From Paragordius varius (taxonomy: Eukaryota; Nematomorpha), in NCBI GenBank assembly GCA_964247055.1, contig OZ176055.1, positions 4,588,001 to 4,652,000 of the forward strand: 64,000 bases of DNA. Direction: 5' to 3'. How positions within the stretch are numbered: the stretch's first letter is position 1; each line of letters begins with the position of its first letter. The position numbers were made by a program, and so were the translations under genes. Below are positions 1 to 11,500 of this stretch, in pieces. Below the pieces are notes generated by a model. That model did not search any database. It was not told the DNA's origin and was given only the letters and a program-made list of their open reading frames with translations.

Positions 1-1687
1 ACAATTATTGTCATATTTAAATTTTATGAATAATATATGTGGATATCTTATTTCTGCATAATATGGATGGGTCACTTGAATAAAACTAATAAAAAGTGTA
101 AACCACTTAATTCTGATTTAGGAAGCAATACTTCCAAACATCGGTCACAAATAATTTTTTTAATGAAAATCGTTAAAAGATGAAATTAAAAACTCCTGTG
201 TTACCGTCTAAAATTATTTTTTAAGTAACACTTGTGCTATAAATAATAAAATTCATCTTTAATACCGTCTTTATTTATAGAGTATCAACGAGACTTATTT
301 TGTATATCGGTAAAATTTTAATTTCACAAACAGGATTTAAACCATTTGAAAACAAAATGTTAACACCGTAGTTTAGAGACTCGATCCTAAATACTAATTA
401 AATTCCACCTTACAGATCCTAAACCAATTTATTGAGATTATTTAAAAAATTTAGTTTTTATTAAAATTAAAGAGGCTAATAATTAATGAATTAACCATGA
501 AAATGAATTATATGCAAGATGAGAATCAGAATCATCCAATGACCAAATTTTTTTGATAAGTAATAGATTGTAAAATGCATTTTATATTTCATCGATAAGA
601 TCGAGGATAAATAAATATTAAAATTGTTATTAAGTATTTAACATTATTTATGGGCTATTTTTTTACTGAATCGAAAGAATTGTGGAGTGGCGATCAAATA
701 ATCCATGTGAACATACGAAAAAACAAGCAATATTTGTATTACAAATAATATAATTATAAGACGTAAATATAGGATTTGGGAATAAGTTTTATTTACTTAG
801 CAAAAGAGAAATCCGGAGCTATGACTAATTATGATTATATTTACATTTTATGTTTACATAAATATACGAAAAACGACATGTCAAAATATTTTTGGAACTA
901 TTATATTTATTCAAAATTCTCTCTTAATAATTTATTCTAAAGCTCATAAAATTTATATTGTAATGGTAATTAACGGATTGGTTATATTGAAATTTAATTT
1001 TATTCATATTTTATATTTGATCTTTACATAATATTTAAATAATCAGCCTTTGCAAGTATCGTTATGATTTGCTAGGATACAATAAATTAATGTCTTACAT
1101 GGGATAAAAATTAATTTTAAATATATTATTCCTACAAACATTACTAAATGTCTAAAACAAATATAATTATGGGTGGTATTAGAAAAGCTTGTCGAGTCTC
1201 ATAATTATTTATTATAAAAAATTAATGTATAACGCCATGGTGCGAAAATTTCTGTGCGAAAACTACTTTCTCTAACTCCTTCCTTCTCACAAAACTTGAA
1301 TGTCATATCATATCGTTCTTAGCACTCAAAATTAATCATGCGAATACGTTATACATTTTTACAAAAAAATCAAAAGAAAATTATGGGGTAGTAGGTGTTT
1401 GATAAATATCATGAATGACACAATACACTACTGCAAATGAGACTTATTTATAAACATAGGTACAATATTGCATAAAATATATAAATAATACTATAAAAGA
1501 ATACCGGTAATTGTTAAGAAAAAAATATATTGTAGAATCAACTTTTCCCTTGAAAATTGGATTTTTAACTAGTTCAAATACTATGCAATATTTTAATTAT
1601 TTACTTTAATAAAAAAATTTATCAAGCTCAATAGCTGTTTTGTAATCCTTATTCTAATTTAATTTAATTTTTTATTACATATATATA
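1..1687. other. No gene recognised
   Basis: AT-rich sequence with only short open frames of biased composition. No homology, no convincing exon with flanking splice sites and no repeat with clear ends was seen here. Confidence 0.6.
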
Positions 1688-2842
1688 TACATTGTGTGCA
1701 AAAAAGAGGGTTAATTTTTAACAAAAAAAGTTATTTTTCATGAGATAGCTTATGATCAGTGAATTCGTTTGCCGCAAAAAATTTAATTTGTTAACGACCT
1801 AGTTTTGAATTATTGAGAGAAAATCGAAATCGGGCAAAAAATGAAAATTAAGGATAATTTAAAAAATAATCATAAAAATTGAGATATTATGGTTTATTAT
1901 TATTTTAGGATATATTTTCTGAGATAAATAGCCTAAAATCATATAAATAGGGTTTAAATAAGATCTTAGATCAAAAGATGGCGTTTTACTTTTAATACAC
2001 TTAAAAGACAAAATTTTTTTTATGAAACTATGTTAAAATAATTTTTTTAATATTTACTAGCTAAAATCATTATTAAAATCTTAACATTCAACTTCTATAT
2101 CAAAATAAACTAAAATTATTGTTTTTTATTTTTTCATTTTTTGTCATCTGATTTATCAGTGTATTACTGTTTAATTTTAAAATCTTAAATGAGTGGGAAT
2201 TGTAAAGTATACAATTTATGCAAAAGAGGATTAAAAGTAGTGGAATATCAACCAACAATACTTATAAATCCCTGTAACAAGTTTGTTTTAACACAAATTA
2301 ATATTTTTACTGGGATATGTACAGATTTTTTGTTGATTTTCCACTACTTGTAAATTTTATTTATAAATTTATATACTTTCTCCAGTAAATTTTTATACCG
2401 TCATAAACCAGCTGACAAAAAAATGAAAATATAAAAAACAATATTTTTTAGTTTTTTCTTATATAAAAGTAATATGAATGTTAAGATTTAATAGTGAGTT
2501 TAGCCAGTAAATAATTAAAAATAATTTAACATAGTTTCATAAAAAATTTTGTCTTTTAATTGTGTTAAAAGAAAAACCCCATCTTTTAAGCTGAGATTTT
2601 ATAGAAACCCTATTTATATGATTTTAGGATATTTATATATTGAAAATATTTTCTAAAAATAAACCATAATATATCAACTTTTATCATTATTTTTTAAATT
2701 ATCCTTAATTTTCACCTTTTGCCCGATTTCGATTTTCTCTTAATATTTTAAAACTAGGCCCTAAAAAATATTTTACGGCAAATGAAAACGCTGGTCATAA
2801 AAAATTATTTTGTTAAATTTTTTTTCACACAGTAATATATAT
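1688..2842. repeat. Foldback element with about 450-bp inverted arms
   Basis: The left arm (about 1688-2100) reappears as its reverse complement at about 2465-2842. Matching landmarks include GAGAAAATCGAAATCGGGCA on the left and its complement near 2720-2740, and AAGACAAAATTTTTTTTATG against the complement near 2540. The ends read TTGTGTGCAAAAA on the left and, reversed, CTGTGTGAAAAAA on the right, flanked by TA-rich DNA. The loop has a further short inverted pair around AAAGTAGTGGAA (2233) and TTCCACTACTT (2339). No transposase is visible, so this is a non-autonomous foldback or long-arm MITE. The superfamily is not determined. Confidence 0.75.
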
Positions 2843-3169
2843 ATATCGCTAAAATTGTAATAAAATCTTTTTTAAGAAAAACCATCACACGACATTATGT
2901 GTATGAGGTTAAATTGAGAATGAAGGTATATCCACTCCTTACTATAACTATAGAATCGATATACTAGGTTCTTATATTATTTGATATTTCGGTAGATATC
3001 TTAAACATTTAAATAAGGGTAGTTAAAATTATTACTAGCTTATTTAGAAAAAATTATGAGTGTATTAAACGTAGATGCAAATAAAGATGTATTTTCACGA
3101 TATTTTTGTTTTTTCATCCGTTCAATTAAATTAGTGCCATTAATCGATTACTAAGAATTTTATATACAA

Positions 3170-4894
3170 CTAGTGTAAATCTCGTGCTGCTACGCAGCCT
3201 GAGGAAGTCCTTCGGACTTTTGGGGGGGCTATTTGAAAAAAGGGATTAATAAAATGATCCATATATGTGGTTTATTTCAAAGCATTATTTAATAGTTATG
3301 ATCTCATAGGATTTTCAAATCGGTGCATTCATACTAGTATATTGTTTAATGGTGTAAAGGCCCCAAATTGACGGATAACGGAAAAAACCGCTATACTATA
3401 ATTTTTACCTTTTTATGGGTAATATTTAAAGCCTTTATTGAACTCGTATGGCTTCTTAAGTTTTTTGAAAATCAGCTCGGCAGGTATAAAAAAGCGTTCG
3501 ACAAAATTTTTGTCTTTATATGGGGAATATTTGGAATTATAATGTCCATATATTCCTATAAGTTCTTGGAAATATTGCTTCAAAACTAAAAAATTGTTCT
3601 ATGGCGGCGAATTTTTCAGGGCGTAAAACTTTTCTTAGCGACTCATTGAAATAACCCCCTATACTAAAATATTTGTTTTTTCAGGGGTAAATTTTAGACC
3701 CTTATTGAACTCACATTGTCTCATAGGTTTTCTGAAATTTGGCTCCAAAGGCATGCGGTATCGATATAGTGACCCATTTTTACGCGGGTGGTTCCCTACC
3801 CTGGGGCCAATATAAAAAAGACGTTCGATAATATTTTTGCCTTTATATGGTAATACCTGGAATTATCATTCATTCCATATCTTCTTAATAGTTTATGGAA
3901 GAATGTCAAAACTAAATAATAGTTCAATGATAGCGCATTTTAGGGCGTAAAGGGCCTATTTAACCGCTAATTTTAAAAAACCGGTCGGCTTAAATTTTTG
4001 CCTTTTTACGGTTCATATTTCAGGCCCATATTAAACTTATGTAGATTGATAAGTTTTCTGAAAATTAACTCCTAAACAACGCAATTTCGATATGGTGGCG
4101 CAGTTTTAGTGATAGCCCCCTACCCAGAGGCTGATACAAAAAAAGCCCTTGATTAAAATTTTTGCCTATTTACGGAGAATACCTGGAATCATGATTGATT
4201 CCATATGCTCTCATTAGTTTTTGGAAAGATTGTCTCTATGGTGGCGCATTTTTCAGGGCATGGAGGACCTGATTAACGGCTAACGGGTAATATTTTAAGC
4301 ACCTATTAAACTCATATGCCTGATAGGTTCTCTGAAATTTAGCCCCAAAGGCACGCTATTTCGATATGACGGATCAGCTTTTAGCGGGTATCTCCTTACC
4401 CAACAGCTATTATCAAAAAAACGCTTGACTAAAATATTTGCCTTTTAACAGAAAATACATAATATCCTTATTGAACATTTACGGTCTCATACCTTGGGCG
4501 AAAAATAGATTCAAAAAATTATTTTTGTGGACTTTGTTTTTTGAAAAAAATGGCATTTTACGGGGGGAGCGGGTAAAAAGAGGGCCTAAATTAATAAAGC
4601 GAGCCGATTATGTTCGGCGCAATCAAAAATAAGTAAACAAAAATCATATTTGGAATTTGGTCCAACACGTTCTCCGGAACATTGTCTCAAAGACACGATT
4701 TTTGTGGACTTGTGTTTTCAAAAAACCCGTTTTTCACACGGGGTGGGCCCGAACTGGGGGCCTATTTCAAAAAAAGGGCAAAAATATTGTCGGGGCATTC
4801 ATTAATGATTATATTTTTTCGACATTTAGATTTGAATGGGTCCCCGGTAAACAGATAACAAAGCCACCACTTTCCATTTTTATAAATATATAGA
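3170..4894 (-). mobile_element. Non-autonomous Helitron (copy 1, 1,725 bp)
   Basis: Read on the minus strand, the element starts after an A with TCTATATATTTATAAAAATG (5' end 4894). It ends in CTAG followed by T (3' end 3170), so it sits in an AT target. Twelve bases before CTAG lies a compact hairpin (GCTGC-TAC-GCAGC, 3186-3198 on +), with a second hairpin (AAGTCC-TTC-GGACTT, 3205-3219) next to it. TC start, CTRR end, a hairpin just before that end, A/T insertion and no terminal inverted repeats are Helitron hallmarks. No Rep or helicase coding is seen. The middle (about 3380-4450) is a diverged tandem array of a roughly 160-bp unit, which makes this copy three times longer than the one at 33290-33812. 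Confidence 0.85.
3380..4450. repeat. Diverged ~160-bp tandem array inside Helitron copy 1
   Basis: A unit recurs at about 3385, 3489, 3660, 3815, 3975, 4137, 4285 and 4415. It contains an AAAATTTTTGCCTTTTTACG-like segment, then a TATTGAACTCATAT-like segment, then TCTCATAGGTTTTCTGAAA. Spacing is mostly 150-170 bp; the first step is shorter. Unit-to-unit divergence is high, so the array is old. The companion Helitron at 33290-33812 keeps about one unit. Confidence 0.65.
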
Positions 4895-5519
4895 TTTATC
4901 AAAGAACTTATACAATTTTTTTTCTATCAATACAATTAATTTTTATCTAAAATGGGGTTTAATGAAATGACTACCCTGCTCACGGCCATAAATGGATAAT
5001 TTTATCTGATGAACTTTTTAATTTGCAAAAAATGCGTCCGACATTTTATTTTTAATGATAGATATGAGTGGCGTAAACATATTTTCGTCGAGTGATATTT
5101 ACATTTTAACGCTTTCAGATTAATACGTGGAAGACCTTTTCTTTGTTTACGATGATAATAAATAATTTTTTGTGAATTAGCCGGTGGGGGCTAAACACGG
5201 CCTAATTTAAAAAATTGCCGTCACTATGATGGTCGCGTTGAAATAGAAAACGTATGAATTAGTTGCAAAGAGGCTTATACGTTTCCCGAAATGCTAAGTC
5301 GCGATATTTTATGTAGCTTAATTAGGTTGGGGATCTATCCAAGCGTTTACCTTTACGTTCATATGACAAATACAGAAGATCATTTAATATATATGATATC
5401 TTTCCGTAATGTTGATTTGAATAATATTTTTAGCACACTAAAAATTTACGGGGTAACGCGGCTAAAAACACGGGCTTAATCAAAATCTTTATCTACTAAG
5501 ATCTAATTAATAATACCTA
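4895..5519. other. No gene; possible decayed Helitron-array sequence
   Basis: No gene recognised. The stretch 5160-5480 is less AT-rich than its surroundings and has short resemblances to the 160-bp Helitron unit (for example ACGGGCTTAATCAAAATC near 5470), but no ends can be drawn. Confidence 0.3.
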
Positions 5520-5979
5520 ACAAAGAATTTACCTGATGAAATATATAATCTTATAGAAAAAGAATTATCATGGTGCTTTTGACTCTTTCGAGTGATTTAA
5601 AAAAGTTATTTACACTTTTGTGGTATCCATTTCCATATCAAGAAATGGCAAAATTTGCACACATATTTTGAAATATTTTTTTTAGTGAAAGCTAGGCTTC
5701 ATTACAAAAAAATTACTAAAATATACTATAAACTGCATATAAAAAGCAAACAATATTTTCAAGAAATATTAATTTTTAGATGGAGATCCAGAAGTCTCAA
5801 ATTATTTTGCTTTTAATGGGCTAGTCCTCATATAATAAACGCAAAATGCAGGGATTGCGCGATAAAAATTAAATATATTCTAAATTTTGATATCAACTAA
5901 AAATATATTTTAAAAAAATTATTTTTAGCAAAATTTAATTGAAGCGTACTTCATACTTCTTGAATTATGATGGAAATTG

Positions 5980-6490
5980 TTTAACACTTGGATACAACAT
6001 TATCATTTCAGTCCTTCGGTTCAAAAATGGGGTCGTTGAAAACCCCATACTTATATAAAATTAAATATTATAAACAATATGGAATAAATTGAAACCATGG
6101 CAAAAGTTTGCTCTTATATAACATAATGAACCGAAATATAAAAAAATCATTAAATAGTTCATATTACTTATTCAGAGGTTAAACGCAAAGGTAAAAGTGC
6201 TTAAGCTAAATATAAAAATAATGCAAAATATATCACTTTTTCTGTTTATATTATTGTTAAATGGGATTTTAATAAAATAGACTTAATTTTAGCCTAAGAA
6301 TCAAATTAACACAAGCAAAAATGTTGTAAATAAAAATGGCGTCGAAGCAGTTTGTTACGGGACTTTTTTAAAAAACTAAATTTTATTTAGATATTCTGGC
6401 TTATTTATATAATTGTTAGGATAGCAAAAATAGAATTTGAACCATTTTTTCAGTAGTTTAAAATATATTTAAATATTCTTTGGGTTATAT
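5980..6490 (-). mobile_element. Family-C MITE, minus-oriented copy
   Basis: Starts with TTTAACACTTGGATACAAC and continues through the family signature AGTCCTTCGGTTCAAA followed by a GGGGT...ACCCC pair. It then has the segments GAAACCATGGCAAAA and ATGGCGTCGAAG shared with the copies at 6768, 18793 and 29352. The far end (near 6480) is eroded. Confidence 0.6.
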
Positions 6491-6767
6491 ATATACTCCA
6501 ATATGAAAACGTTAAAAACGCTTAAGGATATCATAAAAACTTTTATATTTAACTTGATTATGCTGAACATTTCTATCATCTCAGAATTTTGATTTAAAGG
6601 TTTGTTTGCTTAAAAATTTTGATATTTTTGTAAAAAACAAATATTTATTCAACATAAATTTGATGATGGACAAATATTTTAATCGTTTGAAGGTGTAGAA
6701 ATGTTCGGAATCATTTATCCAAAAAAAGTGTTTTAATGATATTTTTTACTTTAAGACTTCGATTCAA

Positions 6768-7346
6768 ATTGGGGTATCTAAATACCCCGGACTTAATTTA
6801 AGTTAGGATTATTAAAAAACTACTGAAGGAAATGGTCCCAATTTAAATTTATGCTTCTATCATAATTAAAATTATATAAATATGCCAAAATATCTAAATA
6901 AAATTTTGTTTTTGAAAAAAAAGTTCCATCTCAAACTACATCGACGCCATTTTTATTTTACAAATTTTTTGCAAAATATCGTTTTCATTTAATTTTAAGG
7001 GTAAAATTGAAGCTGATGTTATATTTAAATTACATCTAACATTGATAGATATAGAAAAAGGGGTTTATTTTGTATTATTTTTCAATTTAATTATTGAACA
7101 TATGTTACGTTGACTAAATTTTTACCTTTCGGTTTTAGCTTAAAATAAACAATATTAAGTATTTTCGAATAAATATTTTTATATATTTCGGTTTATTAAT
7201 GTTATATAAATGCAAAATTCTGCCATGGTTTCGATTCCTTCCATATTTTTTAAAAAATTTAATTTTAAACAGGCCTGGGGTATTTAACTACCCCAATTCG
7301 AATCGAAGGACTAAAATGAATGTGTTGTATCCAAGTGTTAAAAGCG
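6768..7346 (+). mobile_element. Family-C MITE, plus-oriented copy
   Basis: Runs from ACTTCGATTCAAATTGGGGT (6774) to GTATCCAAGTGTTAAA (7330-7345). It is the inverted partner of the copy at 5980-6490 and aligns along its whole length with 18793-19350. The open frames in it have no homologue and follow the repeat, so I do not call a gene. Confidence 0.65.
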
Positions 7347-7805
7347 TTTTTATAATGATTAATTATAGTATAAAGCAGACATTAACGAAATCTTGCCAAA
7401 AATTAAATTTTTTTAAAAAATATGCATTTTTTTTAAAAAAATTTTAGTTGATATCAAAATTTAGCATTTTAAAATTTTTATTCCACATCGGCATTGCGTT
7501 TACTTAAGATTACTAGCCTATTTTAGAAGAACAAAAAATCGGGATTCCGAAGCCCACATCTAAAAATTAAATTTCTTTAAAAATATGTACTTTTTATGTG
7601 TAGTTTATCGTGTATTATAGTGATAAAACTTGGAATGAAACCTTTAACTTTAACAAAAAATGTTTATATCAAAATATGTGCGCAAATTATGCCATATTCT
7701 GATACTCAGCACTAGTGTAAACTTTCATATATCATCGTGGCCAAAACTAAAGGCATTATAAATAGCCTTATATATTATCGGAATATATATATTTCAGTAT
7801 ATTAT

Positions 7806-8501
7806 TTTATATAATTCCCGATTTCGAAAGCAGTGTAAGTGAATTATATTATGTTATATAAAGTTATAGGACCTCATAAACCGAAAGTGTTTCTCAAGAC
7901 TCAATATCGTTTAAAAGTATCAATTTATGAGTGGGTCTGATCAGGGGTTAAATCCACTTTTGTTTTTATCTATATATAATAAAGAACACGTAAAATATTT
8001 ATAGATTTTATACAGTTTTATAACTTAAGCGACTTTTTAAGCTATGTTTTGTTTAATGGTGGCGCATTTTAAAAGAGTAGAGCTGACCCAGCGGCTTATT
8101 AAAAAAGCGCCCCAATAATATTTTCCATACGGCTATTGTTTAAATAATTATTATTTTATATTACTACAAAAACTATAATCTCCTGTAAAAAGCTTCTAAA
8201 TCAATAACACCACTACAATACTTTATTTTCAAAATCTATAGTTTTATCAGGATAGTTTTGTGTCCCAATTTAAGGCAATTTTTAAGCAAGTATATAAAAA
8301 ATATTTTTCTGCGATATTTATTAATATTGTCCATCATATTTGGGTCAATTTTATTTAAAAAGCCTCTGAGATAAAAAAAATCGTAAAAATGTTTCAAATT
8401 TATATTTTTTTGTACTTTTTTGCATATTTAAGATATCATCAGTTTATCTGTGTGAACACAGTTTATAGAATTGAATAATTTAACTTTTAAATCACCTTTG
8501 A
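7806..8501. other. Upstream region of the phosphorylase gene, with a Helitron-array remnant
   Basis: No gene seen. Positions 8036-8130 hold a single decayed unit of the 160-bp Helitron array (GGTGGCGCATTTT followed by AAAAAAGCGCCCC). No promoter motif can be named with confidence in this AT-rich background. Confidence 0.4.
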
Positions 8502-11500
8502 ATGAGTGCTCCCCCGTTGAGTGAACATGATAGAAGAAAACAAATAAGTGTGAGAGGAATAGCGCAAGTCGAAAATGTTTCAGAATTCAAAAAGGGATTT
8601 AATCGTCACTTACATTATACGGTCGTTAAAGATCGAAATGTGGCTACAACACGAGATTATTATTTTGCGTTGGCTTATACTGTAAGAGATCATTTAGTTG
8701 GCCGTTGGATACGAACACAACAATATTACTATGAAAATGACCCTAAAGTTAATTTTAACCTTACATTTTTAGCGTGTCTATTATCTTTCATTGGAATATT
8801 ATATGGGGAGAACCCTGACAAATACTATGATGAATTTAGGAATCTCAAGTTCTGTCGATGAATCTTTATACCAAGTATATTTTTTGTTTATATATAAATT
8901 TAGCTCGGTCTTGATATTGAAGAGTTGGAAGATATGGAAGAGGACGCTGGTCTGGGAAATGGTGGTCTAGGTCGATTAGCCGCCTGTTTTATGGACTCGA
9001 TGGCAACGTTAGGTCTTGCCTCACACGGTTATGGTATTCGTTACGAGTATGGCATATTCACACAAAAAATTGTTAATGGTTGGCAGGTATAATTCTAAAT
9101 TATTTATTATATCACTTTTTTATTTATATATTTCTTAAACCCTATATATTTGGCATATTTTCGGTTATTTTAAATGTTTTTTTCATATTCGTTAGGTTTT
9201 TTATTAAATCTTTATACAATATTTCCCAAAAAAATTTTATAGTTGGCAGATATATCATCTTTTATATACCCTTATTTACTTTTTCCAAACAACAAATTTG
9301 GCTAGATGAAATTTATAATTCTGCGAAAAACTTTGTATGACAATTAATTTTTTGCTATATTTTATAGCAGGAGTGTTCAACACAAATATCGCGGGCTGCT
9401 TTGATAATTTTTGTTTTATTCATATAACTTAAGTTCAATTTGGAGGTTTTATCTTACAAGGGATCCTAAATTTAAGATTATCCAATTTGTAATTCTTTTT
9501 TAACATATGTATTTTTATGTTTCGAAAAAAGCGGGTATGCCTTGTTTTGGAGTTTTTTTATTTTATTTCTGCTTTTATCTTTAGAGAACTTAAAAATCGG
9601 TTTTATTTTGTTTGGCATAATTTTTGGATATATATATATGCCATATGTCAAACATTTTCACATAATTAGTTATTATGCTAAAAAAGAAGATCAATACTTT
9701 ATGAATTATTTATATATGGTAGGTTGAAGAACCTGATGAATGGTTGCGTTTTGGTAATCCTTGGGAAAAATCACGTCCCGAATACATTATTCCAGTGCAC
9801 TTTTTTGGCAAGGTGGCACATTACCCTGATGGAGTTAAATGGATTGATACTCAAGTACACTATTTATCACTTTTTTGTTTAAAAGTTATTTAAGAATATT
9901 CTATTATCCATCACCGAAATGTGAAAAACTCCCTATTTTAAATAAATTATATGTATATCGTATTACAACTCCTACATTAAAAGCTTTTTACAATCGGAAT
10001 AGTTTATGTATAATCTAAATGTTATAATTAGTTTTAATTATCAATGGTGAGTTCATATTTTTTTCTCATAAATTATATAATACATATCATATTTCTCTTT
10101 TTCCTTTTTGCGATTAATATATTAAATTTTCTAGTTGGTTAATGCAATGCCTTTCGATACACCGGTTCCTGGATACCATAACAATACTGTTAATAATCTT
10201 CGTTTATGGTCCGCTAAGGCGCAACACAGCTTTTGTCTTAATTTCTGTATTCCATTTTTTATTGATTTTTAATTAGGATTAAAGTTAAATTAATTTTGAA
10301 AATAAATTTGCAATTTGATAATTTTGGATGGGGGCACCAACATTTTTTAACTATATATTTGTATGGAAACCATTATTAAACATTTTATAAAATTTACGCA
10401 TTTAAATAAAATTATAAATATTATTTTTATTATTAAATAATAATAGTTAACAGCGGTCAGTACATACAAGCTATCATGGACAGAAACAATTCGGAAAATA
10501 TTACCCGTGTTTTGTACCCCAATGATAACGTAACTTACACTTTATTGATTATATACATTTAATGGATTTTTCGACATAAAATTTTTTGATTGATTATAGT
10601 TTTTTGAGGGCAAAGAGCTCCGATTGAAACAAGAATACTTTATGGTTGCTGCAACACTACAAGATATCATTCGGCGTTTTAAGTCTTCGAAATTTGGTTC
10701 TCGGGAACCGATTAGAACTTCGTTTGCAACATTTCCCGACAAAGTTGCCATTCAATTGAATGATACGCATCCGAGTTTAGTTATACCTGAACTTATGCGA
10801 ATACTTATGGATATCGAGGGTCTGGCATGGGATACGGTAATTTAGTTTTTCCTGTGAAGCAATTAATTTTAGGGATGGTATAGATTTTAAACTTAGAATA
10901 AAAAGTCTTTTTTATATAAAATTGAATTAGTATAAATATAAATAATAAGTGTATGGTTTTGCTTAAAATATATAATATCAAAAAATTTATAATTTCTCAT
11001 ATTATTTATATAAAATAATTGTTATAGCCATCAAAAACGATAGAATTGCGCTCCCAATAATTTAATTTAGGATTTTTTTTATTTATTATCACTAATATTG
11101 TTTATCAAAGTTTTTTATGTTAAGTATATTGTTAATATTTAAATTCAATTTACCTTCACGTGCTAAATTACATAAAGTTATATTATGTGAAAAAATATAC
11201 ATATTATTCTAATTAACACAAGGAAAATTTAACCCTTTTCCTAGGTCAAGTTTTTTCCATAAAGGGTTATAATAGATACTTATTTTTTGTTAATAAATTT
11301 TATATCATTTCAAAATTTTATTTGTTAAGTAATAAATTTTATTTTTTGATCGATAAATCATGTTTACATTCATATTTGGCACAAAGTCCCCTTTTATTTT
11401 TATAATGTACATATTATGTGTCATTATATATAATATTGTGCACCCGTCTTCTATATCTATTTTGATATTTAATCCAAATAGTTGTTTTTAATAACAACTT

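Larger units (their letters stand above)
5520..7805. mobile_element. Long-inverted-repeat element, family B, with two family-C elements nested inside
   Basis: The outer arms (about 5520-5980 and 7346-7805) are reverse complements. ATCATGGTGCTTTTG near 5568 pairs with the complement near 7730, and GGCAAAATTTGCACACAT near 5647 pairs with ATGTGCGCAAATTATGCC near 7675. Inside lie two family-C elements in opposite orientation (about 5980-6490 and 6768-7346). The same B arms occur at 19935-21345 and 32282-32720 and within both hAT elements at 54495-57492. No transposase frame is visible. Confidence 0.7.

Noticed and set aside
3368-4893. Three open frames of 64-78 codons
   Set aside because: They lie inside the Helitron, follow its repeat units, and the same frames recur on the other strand in copy 2. 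No homology.
7199-7447. 82-codon frame near the family-B/C junction (a similar one at 29342-29569)
   Set aside because: It is translation of the conserved end of the family-C MITE in two copies; no start context or splice sites.
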